Notes under the pieces: model-generated
Seen by the model: only the letters and a program-made list of their open reading frames with translations
What the model was told of the DNA's origin: nothing
Database searches by the model: none
Position numbers and translations under genes: made by a program
Shown: one piece after another, positions 24,115-36,386 of the stretch
Position numbering within the stretch: the stretch's first letter is position 1
How the letters are laid out: every line of letters begins with the position of its first letter
NCBI GenBank assembly: GCA_026225945.1
Contig: JAMJFZ010000812.1
Span: forward strand, 1-64,000
From: Cricetomys ansorgei
Taxonomy: Eukaryota; Chordata; Mammalia; Rodentia; Nesomyidae
Length of the DNA stretch: 64,000 nucleotides
Direction: 5' to 3'

Positions 24115-24222
24115 CTGCCGTGGCGGCACAAGGTATCATCCCAGCACTTGGGATGCTGAGGCTTGAGGATCAGGAGTTCAGGGCCAGCCTGGGGTACACA
24201 GGGAGACCCAATCTACAACAAG
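24115..24222 (+). mobile_element. B1 SINE
   Basis: ATCCCAGCACTTGGGATGCT, GAGTTCAGGGCCAGCCTGGG and ACACAGGGAGACCC match the B1 core. Confidence 0.8.
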
Positions 24223-24557
24223 TCAAATAAAACAAGTAAGTCAGTGTCTTTCTCCCCCTGGGCTGGTGAGCAGAGCAGCACCAGGCCACACTGCTGGGTC
24301 TTGCCTCCAGAGCCACGAGCCAAAGACAGCATCTTACTTAATAAATAATGACCCAGCCCCAAGTATTGTATTATAGCGGTATGAAGGAGTTAAATCTCTT
24401 TAGAGCTAAATTTACACAGAGAAAGAGAGAATGGTGCTTGTCTAGGGGTTAGGAGATGGATGTTAGGAGATCTTAGGGGAGAGGGGACAGAACTGTAAAT
24501 GTGGGATTAGTTTATAATCGGTGGAGAGTTCCAGATGGGGAAGACAAATAATGTTCT

Positions 24558-24645
24558 GGGGCTGGGCGTGTAGCTCAGTGGTAGAGTACTTGCCTAGCAC
24601 ATGCAAGGTCCCAGATTCAAGATCAATCACCACCACCACAAAGTG
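24558..24645 (+). mobile_element. ID element (tRNA-derived SINE)
   Basis: GGGGCTGGGCGTGTAGCTCA, GTGGTAGAGTACTTGCCTAG, then a CAAGGTCCCAGATTCAAGAT B-box region match the ID/BC1-type head. A second ID-like 3' fragment (TTCAAGTTCAATCCCCAATA) follows the microsatellite at 24762-24785. Confidence 0.85.
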
Positions 24646-24648
24646 TGC

Positions 24649-24760
<112 letters not shown>

Positions 24761-25694
24761 TTTTCAAGTTCAATCCCCAATACCACAAAATGAGTGTGTG
24801 TGGGGGGGGTATAAAACAGCTCAGCGAAAAGTTATGATAGAGCTGAAAGGGAAAGCTGGGTACATTCTACATTTCCCTCACAAACATGCAGGATCATTGG
24901 CCTTTAACTTCAAGATAATTTTTCTCAATGAGCAACAATCTCAGCAATTCATCTTCTGCGCTCAGAAGTGAAGATGCTTTCACGGTAAAATGGAATTTAA
25001 AAGAGGGATAGCCCGTTTTCTTTTCTTTTTCTCTTCCCTTTTCCCAGAACCACACTTGTGCATTTATCTCTTACAGCCTCACCCCAGTAGAAAAGCTTCC
25101 AGGATCTTATCTCATCCTTTTACTTGCTGGTTGATTTTTAGAACTAATATCCTTATTTATTCTTTGACAGTTTCATAAATGTATGCAGTTTATTTTGATC
25201 AGATCCTCCCACCACTACTTCCTGCCCACTGAGCTCTCTCGCCCTGATTGTTCCTGCTTCTCATCCTTCCTTCTCACCAGACCTGCTCCTCAGTAAGCAA
25301 TGTCTACCCAGGTCTCTGTCCAGGTCCTATTCTGGCAATGCTGGCCCAAGCCAGCCACCCAGGAGGGTCTTCCTTCTTTCTCTTTTGGTTTCTGTCTGCC
25401 CATCTGAAGAAGGCAAAGCCCCTCTCTGAGATGCATAAAGAATGTTCAGAACCATCTAGCATTATGGTGGCCTGATGAAATGCTTCTGTCTTTTCAGAAG
25501 GCTTCCTTGCTTTCTCCTTCCCAGGGACCACTTCAGAGAGTGCTCCAGGGACCACAGTCCTCATACCCATGCTCAGAAATGACAGGGCAGAACACTGCAA
25601 CAAAGAACAGGCCCAAAGAACAGAGAAAACATCTCTATGGTTGAATTACTAACTAGGCTAGGTTTTTTTCACTCTAAGCTCTAGCCCTAAAAGT

Positions 25695-26035
25695 CATTTG
25701 TGATGGCTCGTTCTCATGATCACTCTCGCTGGACTTGGAATCACCTAGGAGACACACCTCTGGGTGTGTCCCTGAGGTTCAGGGAGGATGAAGGACCCTG
25801 CTCTGAATGTGCACAACACCATCCAATGGGCTGCAATCCTAAACTAAATAAAAGACACGAGGGAGAAAGCTGGTTGAATATGTACATTCCCTCAGTGCTT
25901 CACGACTATGGACACACAATGTAACCGTCAGCCACCCCTGTTCCTGTATCCACGATGGACTGCATCCTCAAACTGTGTGCCTAAATAAGCCTTCCTTTCT
26001 TAAGTTGCTTGGTCACAGCTGTCAGTCACAACACT
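25695..26035 (+). mobile_element. MaLR-like LTR, diverged
   Basis: TGGACTTGGAATCACCTAGG, CGATGGACTGCATCCTCAAA, then AAATAAGCCTTCCTTTCTTA and TTGGTCACAGC follow the plan of MaLR LTR 3' halves. Confidence 0.5.
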
Positions 26036-26449
26036 TATTTTAATGTTTAAGTTCTGTGTGGGCCAAAGGAAGTTTCCATGGAACACTGGAAAAGGTAGCC
26101 GCAGAGTGCCGACGGATTCTCCGGCGGAAACAGAAATGAGGTATATATTCTTTTCCCAAAGCGAGGGGACGCTTAACTGGGTTTCCCCCTGTTTTTCCCG
26201 AGACTTTGGGAACTGTGAGACTTCCTGTGCTCTAAAGCAATACAAGTCCTGCTTCCTCTCTCTGGCTACAATGGGGAAGTGAGGTCAAGGGTCGCTCTCC
26301 AGCAGGACAGGCAGAGACTAACTCTCTGCTGCACTGGGAGGATCAGAGAGCTTGGCTGTCCTCTAAGCATAAGATGGAAAAATGGGGTGAGGGGCAAAGA
26401 ACATCACGTGACTCAAACCAGAGGGTGCCTTTCCCTTGAAAGTGACCTT

Positions 26450-26597
26450 TCAAGATGGCACCCTGGTGCATGCCTGTCATCTCAGCTCAGGGGAGGCGAG
26501 GCAGGAGGATGCTACAACTCTGAAGCCAGCTATGGCTACACAGTGACCTCTAGGCAAACAGTCTGGGCTACAAATCGAGACCCTCCATTTCAAAAAA
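26450..26597 (+). mobile_element. B1 SINE (diverged)
   Basis: ACCCTGGTGCATGCCTGTCA, GAGGCAGGAGGATGCTACAA and CTGGGCTACAAATCGAGACC are B1 landmarks. Confidence 0.75.
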
Positions 26598-26667
26598 GTT
26601 CAGTTAATCGATCTCTCAGGCCCAAAGTGGGGAGAGGGTTTAGAGTGTAAGCATGTTTACATTTATT

Positions 26668-26850
26668 TGTTATTAATTAATTAATTAATTAATTAATTGT
26701 GCACAAGCCATGGTGCACTTGTAGAGGTCAGAGGAGGACAACTTTAAGGAGTCTGTTCTTTCCTTCCACCACGTGGATCCTGGGAGTTGAACTCAAGATC
26801 TCAGACTTGGTGGCAGGGGCCTCTGCTTCCTGAGTCACCTTGAATCCTTG
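26668..26850 (-). mobile_element. B3 SINE with (TTAA)n tail
   Basis: A (TTAA)n run at 26668-26698 is followed by GAGGTCAGAGGAGGACAACT, CTGGGAGTTGAACTCAAGAT and CTTGGTGGCAGGGGCCTCTG, a reverse B3. Confidence 0.75.
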
Positions 26851-27227
26851 TGAACACTTCAAACTGACTTTTTCTTTACTCTCCAAAATGCCATATTTGC
26901 ACAATATATGTTTCAACAGCAGATAATACACGCATGGCTTTTTTTTCTTACCATGGATTTTGTTGATTCATCTTCCTACGGTTGTCCCTCATGCTGAACA
27001 CCCCAGACCTGACCTTACTTACTTCTTCCATGTCTCACAGGTGTACGGACACTTGGCTGTGTTTACACACACTTAGCCAACACATCTCTATCCGCCCTGA
27101 GCACTAAGGCAGATATGCTAGTGGCTACTTCTGTGGCTATTCCTGCAATCCCATTACCTGTTTTCTGAGCCTCCATGGCAACCTGGGGACATAAACTGTG
27201 CATAGAAGGCCATTCCCTCTGGAAGAG

Positions 27228-27297
27228 ATCTTTTTCCCTTCTTTCCTTTCTTCCTTCCTCTCTTCCTTTCTTTCTTTCTTTCTTTTTTTTTTTTTTT
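27228..27297. repeat. Polypyrimidine (CTTT/TTCC)n tract
   Basis: Almost pure T/C directly attached to the tail side of the B1 to its right. Confidence 0.9.
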
Positions 27298-27437
27298 GAG
27301 TCAGGTTTCTCTGTTGTACCTCTTGCTGTCCTGAAACTCACACTCTGAAGACTGGGCTAGCCTCGAACTCACAGAGATCCACCTGCCTCTGCCTCCAGAG
27401 CCTTGGGATTAAAGGCATGCGTCACCACTGCCTGGCC
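27298..27437 (-). mobile_element. B1 SINE
   Basis: CCTCGAACTCACAGAGATCC, ACCTGCCTCTGCCTCCAGAG and GGGATTAAAGGCATGCGTCA form a well-preserved reverse B1. Confidence 0.92.
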
Positions 27438-28114
27438 AGAAGAGATTTTTCTAACTGCTCCTCAGTTCTGAATTTCCTTTAATTTTGGCAGATTTTCACC
27501 TAGACTCTGAATGAGAAGGACAGCCTCTGAGAAACAGAGGTCAGAGGTTAGACTCCTGAGGGAGAAGGTCAGCAGGCAGGGAGACCTGTTCTTGGTGGGG
27601 GAGCAGCAATGGACTTCACCGGGGATCTCATACTCTGTGCCATAAAACAGGTGTGGGAAGGGAGCAGAGTGGATGATTGACAGCACATTTGGCAGCCTGG
27701 ACCCCTTTGGCTCCCAGTCTCACTCCGCCTCAGGGAAAGCATCACATCTGAACTCAGATTGACTCTAACTACCTAGTTGTCTCTCATGACAGTGCTTAAA
27801 AGATTTCAGAAGACGCACATGTTTAAACTCAAAAACAAAATTATTAAATGAAGCTTTCTCGAGAAGTCAAATCATTGCTGTGCCCCTAGGTTCTCCCAGG
27901 AAGGTGGCTTGGTGAGCTTAAAGTGATTTTAATCGTTCCCTGATTGGTTATAAGTGATCGCTTCTCAATCTACTTTTTATAAAAGATCTGATGAGTTGCC
28001 CTCAGTTCAACGGAGAGAAGTTTCAGCAAAGTGTGGCAGAGACGAAATACAGGAAAAACAAATCCCAGTTGGGCGTCTCTAGCTATACCGGTAGCGTTGC
28101 TATGAAAGTCGCTT

Positions 28115-28285
28115 AGTGAGGCGGTGAGATGACTTGGTGGGGTGGGTGAAGGCATCTGCTGAAGGGCCTGAAGACCTAAGTTCCTTCGCGAGAGCCGCGC
28201 GGTGGAAGGGGTGAGCCAACTCCTACAGCTTGTCCTCTGACCTTTACAAGCACCCCATGTGCGCTGACCCAATAAATAATGTCAC
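28115..28285 (+). mobile_element. B3 SINE
   Basis: GCGGTGAGATGACTTGGTGG, GAAGGCATCTGCTGAAGGGC and CTTGTCCTCTGACCTTTACA are B3 landmarks. Confidence 0.75.
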
Positions 28286-28317
28286 AAAAATTTCAAGTCA
28301 TTTAGACCCTTTCTTGG

Positions 28318-28370
28318 CTCCTACGTCATCCCGTAGCCTACGTCATCCCGTCATCCCGTCATCCCGTAGC
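28318..28370. repeat. CpG-bearing microminisatellite (TCATCCCG units)
   Basis: Two copies of CTACGTCATCCCG are followed by extra TCATCCCG units, giving four TCATCCCG copies closed by TAGC. It contains two TACGTCA strings that resemble a CRE half site. Confidence 0.9.
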
Positions 28371-30154
28371 AAGTCTGAAACAAAAGCTTTCGACACATTC
28401 GGCTTTAAAACGTGTCAGGGGTGGGAGCTGGACCACAGAAAAGGGTGGAGGTTGCTAAAAACGAAAGGAGCTAGACAGGGGATGCGGAGGAGCAGTCTGG
28501 AGAGATGAGATCCAACACCCGCAGCACGCCATTAAGGAAACTGAGGCTGGAAACCAGTCCCCGAATCTAGAAAGGGGATTCAGAGTCGCTCCTGGTGTCT
28601 CAGACCCTGCGGAGCTGGCTTGTTAAGAAGTTGCTAAGCTTTGCCTTCTCTTCCTGGCTTTTCAGACATTGCTCCCCCTTCCTCCCTGCCCCTGCCCCTT
28701 CCCAGAGCAAGCACTGCTAGGGAATATCCCACCCACTGAGAACCCTACAAATGTCTCCAATCCTGCCAACCCCGGTGAGGCCCTCTTTACCACAGGCCCT
28801 CGACAAGGGCTCCTTTAGGGACCTGCTGGAGGGAGACAGTTGGCAATCTCTAAACAAGCTATGTGAAAGTAATAATTAAAAAGAAATCGCCTTAACTGTT
28901 GTGATTTCCCTCCAGTGCACCCAAACACTTGTGTGTTCTGGCTTTGGGAAAGGTGGGGCAGTGGCGGTGCTGGGGGAGGCGACAGAACAAGACGGTCTCA
29001 TTCTTCTAACCACAGGAGCAGAGGAAGGGCAGGGTTGGCATGGTACCAGTACAGTGTTTACTCGGGTTCCTCTTTGCGGGATCCAGGGCGCTCAGACGAA
29101 AGCAGATGTCTCTGCCACAGCCGAACCAGCCCCCGCCCCATCCTGAGAGCTTTGGGACAGAATGCTCTGTGCTCCCCACATCCTCAAGAGACCCCCTTCT
29201 CTAAGTGACCTACCTTTACCACAGCACAGAACGTTCCCCTCCTTCCCTTCTCCTCACAGCCAAGGCTGGGGACCAGCAGCTGCTCCTCCTGGCTCTCAGG
29301 AGCTCCTCTCAAGGGAAGCAGCCTGTCCTCTGCGTCACCAGGGACCCTTCCCCCTGACAGCACTGGCATCGCTGTGACCATCAGCATCTGGCCCACAGCT
29401 GTTGTGGCCGTAGCCAGACCGTGTTCCCCAGGGCCATGATCCTCTCATTTTATATTTACTTTCCAAATGGTGCTGGTGCTTCCTGGGAGTCCAGTCAAAG
29501 CAAATGGTTTCCATCCTGGTCTTCTGAAGTTTCTCCCAACCTCCTTCCCTCTGCATAGCCCATTATTCCTTTGGTGCTTCCTTGAGGAGAAGGAGCCAAC
29601 CCGGTCAAACCCTCGCTCAGTGGCAGCTCTGTGTCAGCTTTTATTCAGCAGGTCCGGGTGCCCAGGGATTTGGGCCGGTTTGCATGTGGGCCAGTTCTGG
29701 TTGGGGATGAATACAGGCCGTGCCTGCCACGCTCCCCAAAGGGGGCCTTGGACGCTGTCCTCATCTGCCTCCCACACCCCACCTTGCTAACACTCACCCA
29801 GACCCCAGGCCAACTGCCTGGCCTGGGACAGAGAGTCTTTGTAAAAGAGAGCCAATCTCAAGTCTGTCCTTGCCCAGTTGAGGTTCCCAGCCTTCTCTCC
29901 ACTAGAAAGCACTGGCACACCAGCCCCCCTTCCATCTTGCTGTTTTTAAAACTCTATTCTCTTTCTTCTTATGTATCCTTTGAGACAATCGAAGTGTCTG
30001 AGATGCCCACGGGAGGCCATCATCTGTCCCTAAATCTGCTATATTTTTCTATCTACAAGGACCTTGGTGGACATCAGATCCGCTGTTGACCGTTCCAGCT
30101 TCGCTCAATAGACCCTTTCTCTTATGGAGAGAGGATGGTGCTGAGCCTGCCGCT

Positions 30155-30250
30155 CGTGCCAGGTGTGGTGGTCCATTCCTGATATCCCAGTATCAGGGAG
30201 GCTGAGCCAAGGGGATTGTGGGTATGATGCCACTGTGAGCTTCAGAAAGA
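30155..30250 (+). mobile_element. B1-type SINE (left part)
   Basis: GCCAGGTGTGGTGGTCCATT then ATCCCAGTATCAGGGAGGCT match B1; the right half is lost. Confidence 0.7.
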
Positions 30251-30461
30251 AAAATGAGCTCGTGTTCCTCAGCAGAGAGAATAGCGTCTGACTCAAGAGG
30301 CAATTATTAAATATTATCCGAGTGAGTGAATGAATGGATGGATAAATAGATAGCTGACTACATATATATATCCTCAGAGAAACAGGGATAAAGAAATCAT
30401 CACAGATTTTAAGGCACACATGCACAGAAATTGACAGCCTTGGCATCTGTAAGCAGGGATC

Positions 30462-30745
30462 TGGGAGGCTGGGAAGGTGACTGTCAACAGAATGCTTGCC
30501 TAGCAAACAGGGGGGCCGAATTTAATCAGAAGAAATCAAGTTTTAAAGAACTAGGTGTGGCAGCACATGCCTGTCATTCCAGAGCTGGTAGGGGCAGGGG
30601 CAGGGGCAGGCCTGGGGCTCACTGGCCGGCCAGTCTGGCCTAGTTGGCAAGTTCTAGGGAAGTGAGACATCCTGTCTCAAAACACAAGGCGGACATTGAT
30701 TGAGAACAGTAGCAGAGGTTGATCTCTGACCTTCACACATACACA
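30462..30745 (+). mobile_element. B4-type SINE
   Basis: The ID-like head ACAGAATGCTTGCCTAGCAA is followed by the B1-like body GGTGTGGCAGCACATGCCTG, including a small (GGGGCA)n expansion at 30590-30610. Confidence 0.75.
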
Positions 30746-30747
30746 CA

Positions 30748-30826
30748 AGAAGGGGGAGGGAGAGGGAGACGGAGACGGGGAGGGAGAGGAAGAGAGAGAG
30801 ACAGAGAGACAGAGAGAGAGAAAGAG
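30748..30826. repeat. Polypurine (GGGAGA/GACA)n tract
   Basis: Almost pure G/A with a few C, attached to the 3' end of the B4. Confidence 0.9.
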
Positions 30827-31934
30827 GCTTGTTCACTCAAGGATTCACCAAGGGAGACAGATGCAGACCTTCAGAAGGGAGGCTCCTAAGAAGTACCACC
30901 CCACACAGAACTTCTGATGAGCTGTGACACAGGATACACATAGGGGCTCTGACACCCCCCACATACTACTTTGGGTATTCATTTTCCCTGTCCCCCCCCA
31001 TCAGCCAGGCAGACTCTGTCCCAGGAAGGGGCAAGCCTGTGGTACAGGGATCCTGGGTCCTTGGCTGTCACACCCCTGGTAGCCTGTTTCCTCATGTTAA
31101 GGGAGGCTGACAGCAGCGTATTCCAACTGCGATTCTGGTGGACTTGATGATGGTGTCTCTGATCCCTTCTGGGCTTTCCTAACCTGGAGCAAGCCTTCTT
31201 CCTCTTCGGACCACTCTCCACTTACTACGATGATCTGTGGAGGTCTGCGGTGGAACTGCATGCTAGAGGAAGCTTAGAGCTGGCTTCAGAAGGAACTATT
31301 TATCACCTGTTTACACTGCCCTCCTGGTAACATCCCCAGGGCTGTGCTATATGCTTCTCCCTCTCCAGGGATGCTCTGTACAGAGTCCAGGCTGGCTGAG
31401 AGAGGACACCTCAAAATGACACCCGAGCCACACCGCTCAGAAGAGATCTCACCCTCACTGTGCTACCTTGGCATCTACTGACTTAGGCTGGCCCGGGCAC
31501 ATAGCCTGTCTCCTCCTGCCATCCCTTTTACAGATGTTGCTATAACCGAACAGTCCCGACTGCAAGGAAATTCATGCCACAGTGTTATTCCCAGGAAACT
31601 GCTTGAAAACAGAGTCGAGAGACGGGACCCGAGAGGAGTTTATAGTGAGACCCTCAGAGTGGGGATGCAGCGTGGGGAAGGGACTGGAGAAGCGAGAAGA
31701 GGCAGGGCCTGGCATCCGCAGACAGGTCACACGCAGCGTCACCATGGAGTCTCCTAAAGGGAGGTAGGCAGGACTTAATCCTCCTAGGTCAACTGTCACA
31801 GGATGCCAATATCCTGCCTAATGCAGTTAGATGCTCACCTAGAATAAACCAGATGAGCACTAGCTGGCCCAACTCTGGGGGAAAACAGTAGTCTGTGGTG
31901 GCTAGGGAACATGTTCTGTGCTGTCACTAAACTT

Positions 31935-32120
31935 ATTTATTAAGTATTATTATTGTGGGTGTGGATGGGTGGGTGGGTGTGTCATGGCAGGTGTGGGGAG
32001 GTCAGAACTCTGCAAAGTTAGTTCTCTCTTTCCACCTTTGCATGGGCTCCTAGGATTGAACTCGGGTCCTCAGGCTTTTACAGTAAGCACCTTTGCCCCA
32101 GAGCCATCTCAAAGGCCCTG
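31935..32120 (-). mobile_element. B3-type SINE
   Basis: GGTGTGGGGAGGTCAGAACT, AGGATTGAACTCGGGTCCTC and AGTAAGCACCTTTGCCCCAG are reverse B3 landmarks. Confidence 0.75.
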
Positions 32121-32122
32121 CA

Positions 32123-32192
32123 TTTACTACTATTACTCCTCCTCCTACTACTACTACTGATTATTATTATTATTATCATTATTATTATTACC
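32123..32192. repeat. (TAC)n(TTA)n trinucleotide repeat
   Basis: CTA/CTC triplets followed by ATT triplets. Confidence 0.9.
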
Positions 32193-32644
32193 CTTCCTCT
32201 TTGGAATTCAATAGCTTACGAAAGGAGCAGTAATATATCATCATGGTAGTAAAGGAAAAGCTTTAGAAGGACCAGCTACAGTTCCCCCTCTTACGCCAAA
32301 GTCCCCTAGCAAGTAGAGGAACTTGTTACCTATTGTATCCGTAAGGTGATGGATGGAATATATATGTGTAAATGTTTAAAAAGCATGCTATTTTAAGTGC
32401 AAGTCTTTCTAGCAGATTGCAAGCTTCTGGGATGCCAGTCGGAACTGCCTGTCCACCTGTGACTCTGGCAGCTGGAAAGAGGAGAACGCAGAGCTCTGTG
32501 CGCACAGGGGGCACATCTGTATGTGTTTCCTGTGCTTTCCATGTGTAAAACTAATGTAAAAAGAAATGTTTCTGGCATGGACTAGGTTAACCAAGCTATC
32601 TTTGAGGTCTTTAAGTTGTCTTAAAAGAAATTAAAGAATAATAA

Positions 32645-32960
32645 TCTAAGGGCCCGAGAAGGTGCCTTAGTTGGGAGAGTGTTTGCCACAAGGGCCTGAG
32701 TTTGGATTTCCAGCACCCAGGTAAAAAGCTGGACGTGGTGGCGGACACTCGGAATCTCAGCACTGAGAAGGCAGGGGTAGGTGGACCCCTGGCACTCGCA
32801 GGCCATCCAGCCTCGACAAACCAGACATCCCAAGTTCAGTGAGACTGTCTCAAAATGCCAAGTGGAGAAGTACTTAGGAAGACAAGAGGTTGCCTTCTGG
32901 CCTGCACAGGTGCACACACACACACACACTAACACACACATGCACATATGCACATGCAAC
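32645..32960 (+). mobile_element. B4-type SINE with CA tail
   Basis: GGCCCGAGAAGGTGCCTTAG head, ACGTGGTGGCGGACACTCGG body, CTTCTGGCCTGCACAGGTGC, then a CA-rich tail. Confidence 0.8.
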
Positions 32961-33598
32961 TATACTTCTAGAAGAGGCTGATGTACTAGCAAGGACTCGC
33001 TCCATGATGTCACACATTAAGTCCAGTGATGCCCATGAGGGTGGATACAGCCTCAATTTCTGCAGCCAGAGAGGACACAAAAGAATCAGGAGTGGGAAGT
33101 TCTGTTCAAACAAAGAAGAACCAGAATGGATTCCATCCAGATCTTTCCTGTTTTTACCAGGAAGGTTGGAAAGGATTTTTCTGAGATGAGCTGAATGAAC
33201 CGGATCCTGTTCTTTCCACAGGGAAACTTGTGTATCCTGTAGCTTTTTTTAGAACCCATAAAAGATGGTGAGCTTGGCTCTGCCTCACGTGCCACAATTC
33301 TTCCTCACTCAGCAAATATCAACAGGAAGGGGATCCTGTCAGTGATAACGAAGAAAACGGGCTCAGCAGAGCCTTAGGCTGTCTGTCCCGACACAACTGG
33401 AGATAAGGCACAGTCTTGGGGACTGTCTGCAGGACCGTGGCTCTGAAAGCATGGAGAAGATACCACCAGCCGGGTAAATTGATTCTTTCTGAGACAGCAC
33501 TGTCTTTGTCGTGATTCCTATTAGTCTGCAGATTAAGCTTCCAAGCACAAAATCATTTACTTGTTTGATACTTGATAAAACAAACTTAACTGTGCAAG

Positions 33599-33601
<3 letters not shown>

Positions 33602-33629
<28 letters not shown>

Positions 33630-33631
33630 AA
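33602..33631. repeat. (CA)n microsatellite
   Basis: Fifteen uninterrupted CA-type units. Confidence 0.95.
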
Positions 33632-34309
33632 TACACGGCAGAGGCGAGCTACTTTCAGAATTGCAAAGGAAAGAAGGTGGTCCCTCATGTAGGAGACCAG
33701 GAGCGAATTGTGCCAGCTGGATAGGAATCACCATCCCCACAGAGTTCAGAGAAATCGATGGCAGGATGAACAAGGAACAGAGAAGCCAGGACCTGGATCC
33801 TCCTTGGGGTTGTAGGTGGCTGAACCAGCAATGGGTCTAGTTGGAACAGCCTTGGACAATATGTTGGGGAAGTTTGGATTAGCAACCAAAGAGGTCACTA
33901 TTTCAGCAACAGAGTAAGTAATGACGTTATTGAACATCCATAGAATGAAAAATTATCCATCGTTCCCAGCTGCTATAAATACAAAAATGATGGACAAATA
34001 ACAAGGGACAGTGAGAAGAAGGATAGATATTCCCTCAGAGAAAAATACTGCTAATTAACAAGGAGTAGGAAAACAGAAAGCCTGGGGAAGCAAGCATCAT
34101 ATCAATAATTGTGAGAATTCTCTGTAGCTCCTCAGATTAACAGGTAAGATTATAAGCAGGTCAGAGTATCTTCCCCTGCATGTGTTCATTACAAACTGGA
34201 AAATGGCATCTCTACAGAAGGGAAACCTAGCAGTCGGGCTTCCCTGCTGACACAGGCAGTCCTGCCCTCGGTTCCACGTGCTGAGAAGTTACCACACTGT
34301 CTGTGGTGT

Positions 34310-34645
34310 GTTGCAGAAGTTTATTTTTAGTTATGTTTAAAATGGTTGTTTAGTGCATTGTTGGGGGAAGGGCTGCCTAGGCCTTTGGCATTTTATATTA
34401 TCTGCAGGTGTTGGCTTTGTGTAAAAGATGTTTGATTCCTCATGATCTGCATTTGCTCTCAGTAGAACACCTGAGGAGCTTCTGTGTTGATAAAAACCCC
34501 TGTGTTCAGAGGATTGGGGTTCCACTGTCCAGGATGGTGCTTGCCATGGCAGCTGGTTTCCTCTACTAAGATCTGGCAGGGTTTGCACCTAAGAAAATGT
34601 CTCCTTGTCTTTATTGCTGAGCTACACCGTAGGTGTACAGCTACG
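34310..34645 (+). mobile_element. Solo LTR (copy A), probable class II ERV
   Basis: Homologous to 36387-36716 over its whole length: AGAAGTTTATTTTTAGTT start, GATCTGCATTTGCTCTCAGT middle, AGAACACCTGAGGAG, GATAAAAACCCCTGTG. The identical 6-mer GTGGTG sits at 34304-34309 and 34646-34651, which fits a 6-bp target duplication. The end reads CTACG in place of CTACA. No viral coding sequence is present. Confidence 0.7.
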
Positions 34646-35034
34646 GTGGTGTTCTTATTCCTGACATGTCATCACCATCTAATGATGAGAAAACACCAGC
34701 AAAACCCAAAGTGAGATCCAGGCTCTGAGGCACTGGTTTAAATGTCACATGTGTCAACATCATGGTAGGCTCCACTGGTTAAAGTAAAGGAAGACCGCAG
34801 CAGTACACGAGTTAGATCCCAGTGTGTCCTGAGCCGTCTTCCAGAAAACACAGTAGTGTAGGTGATTTGGAGCGTAAGTGAGGTCTAGGGAAAAACACAG
34901 CACCGCACGGAGGTTAATGACCCGGTCTAACAGAGTTAGGCTGCTTCTTCTCTTTTGGGTTTGGGCTAAGCTTTAAACTGGATAAAGGAAGGTGGGTGGG
35001 CTGGAGTCTCTGCAATTTTGTTGTTACTGCTGTT

Positions 35035-35165
35035 TATTGTTTTGTGTGTTTAGGACAGGTTCTTTTTCTGAAATCTAAGTTGCCCTGTAAATTACTATAT
35101 AGCCCAGACTGACCTTCAACTTGCTTCATCCTTAGCATCTTGAGTGCTAGAATTGCATGCCTAGT
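35035..35165 (-). mobile_element. B1 SINE (diverged)
   Basis: TATAGCCCAGACTGACCTTC, CATCTTGAGTGCTAGAATTG and CATGCCTAG show a reverse B1 with many changes. Confidence 0.65.
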
Positions 35166-35241
35166 TCTCTGTGTTTATCTTTCTTCATTCAGTTTTGAGT
35201 GTATTTGTGGATGTGCATGTTTATGAGGGGATACATGATCA

Positions 35242-35242
<1 letters not shown>

Positions 35243-35285
<43 letters not shown>
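35243..35285. repeat. (TG)n microsatellite
   Basis: Uninterrupted TG run, tail side of the B4 that follows. Confidence 0.95.
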
Positions 35286-35288
<3 letters not shown>

Positions 35289-35545
35289 TAGAGGTTGGCC
35301 TGGAGGTTGGGTCTCTTCCTCTATTGTCCTTCACTTTATGTTTCGACACAGGGTCTCTCACTCCACCCGGAGCAAACTGACCTGGGTTGACTGTGTGGCT
35401 ATCCAGCTCCAGGGACCCTCCCATGTCTGATTGGTTCCGTCCACAAAACCAGCCTTGTAACTGGGAGCTGAGGACCTGAACTCATGTCATCGGCTTGTGT
35501 GGTAAGACTTTAGTGACCAAGCCATCTCCTTAGCTCTCTGTGTTC
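35286..35545 (-). mobile_element. B4-type SINE
   Basis: ACACAGGGTCTCTCACTCCA, TGAGGACCTGAACTCATGTC and AGTGACCAAGCCATCTCCTT are reverse B4 landmarks. Confidence 0.65.
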
Positions 35546-35829
35546 TTCTTGATGCTATTTTGTAAGTCTAATATTATTACAAAACAAAGAGTCAGGAGGA
35601 ACAAAGCCAAGCTTTAGCGCATTTGGACTGGGCTAGGATATGCTCCTTTCCCAGAAGAGACCTGAGGGAAGCTTCTGATGGAGTATGGGAAATGGCAGCA
35701 TGTAGACAACTACCAATCTTACCTTCTGGCCATCTGGGAATAATACTGGCAAGGCAAACTGGGAGTAGAGTCTCCAAGGGCTGCGCCTTCTTGTCTCCAT
35801 TCTCAAGGTCAGGGCAATGGCAGCCTCGG

Positions 35830-36216
35830 TGCTGGTTAGTTTTATGGCAGCTTGACATAAGCTAGACTCATTTTGGGAAAGGGAACCTCAACTGAGAAAA
35901 TTCCCAGGCTGACTTGTGGGGCATCTTTCTGATTGAAGTGTCATCTGGGAGGGCCCAGCTCACTGAGGGTGGTGCCACTCCTGGGGAGGTGGCCTCGGGA
36001 GCTCTAAGAAAGCAGACTAAGCAAGCCAAGAAGAGCAAGCCCAGGAAATAACACTCCTCTGAGGTCTCTACATCAGCTCCCACCTCAGGTTCCTGCCCTG
36101 CTTGAGTGCCTGCCCTGACTTCCCTGGACAATGAACTGTTCACCTGGAAGTGTCAGATGAAGCCTTTCCTCCCTCGGTTCCTTTTAGTCAGTATTATCAC
36201 AGCGATGGAAATGCTA
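35830..36216 (+). mobile_element. MT-type MaLR solo LTR
   Basis: Starts TGCTGGTTAGTTTTATGGC, then AGCTTGACATAAGCTAGAC, CCTCAACTGAGAAAATTCCC, AGGGTGGTGCCACTCCTGGG, and ends near GATGGAAATGCTAAGACG. Full-length and well preserved. Confidence 0.85.
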
Positions 36217-36386
36217 AGACGATCTCTAACAGTGGAGAGGACTTGATGCACAGCATGCCGAGAAGAGATAGCAAGGGGACCTGGGAGAGCTGTGGTACCC
36301 TGCTTGGGGAGACTGCTCAAAGAAAGAGGAGGAAAGGAGACAGCTGAAGGTGAGGGAAAGGACCAGAAAGCTGGAGCCCTGGGGGT

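Noticed and set aside
24558..24645. tRNA gene
   Set aside because: It has A and B box similarity, but lacks a full cloverleaf and matches the ID SINE family.
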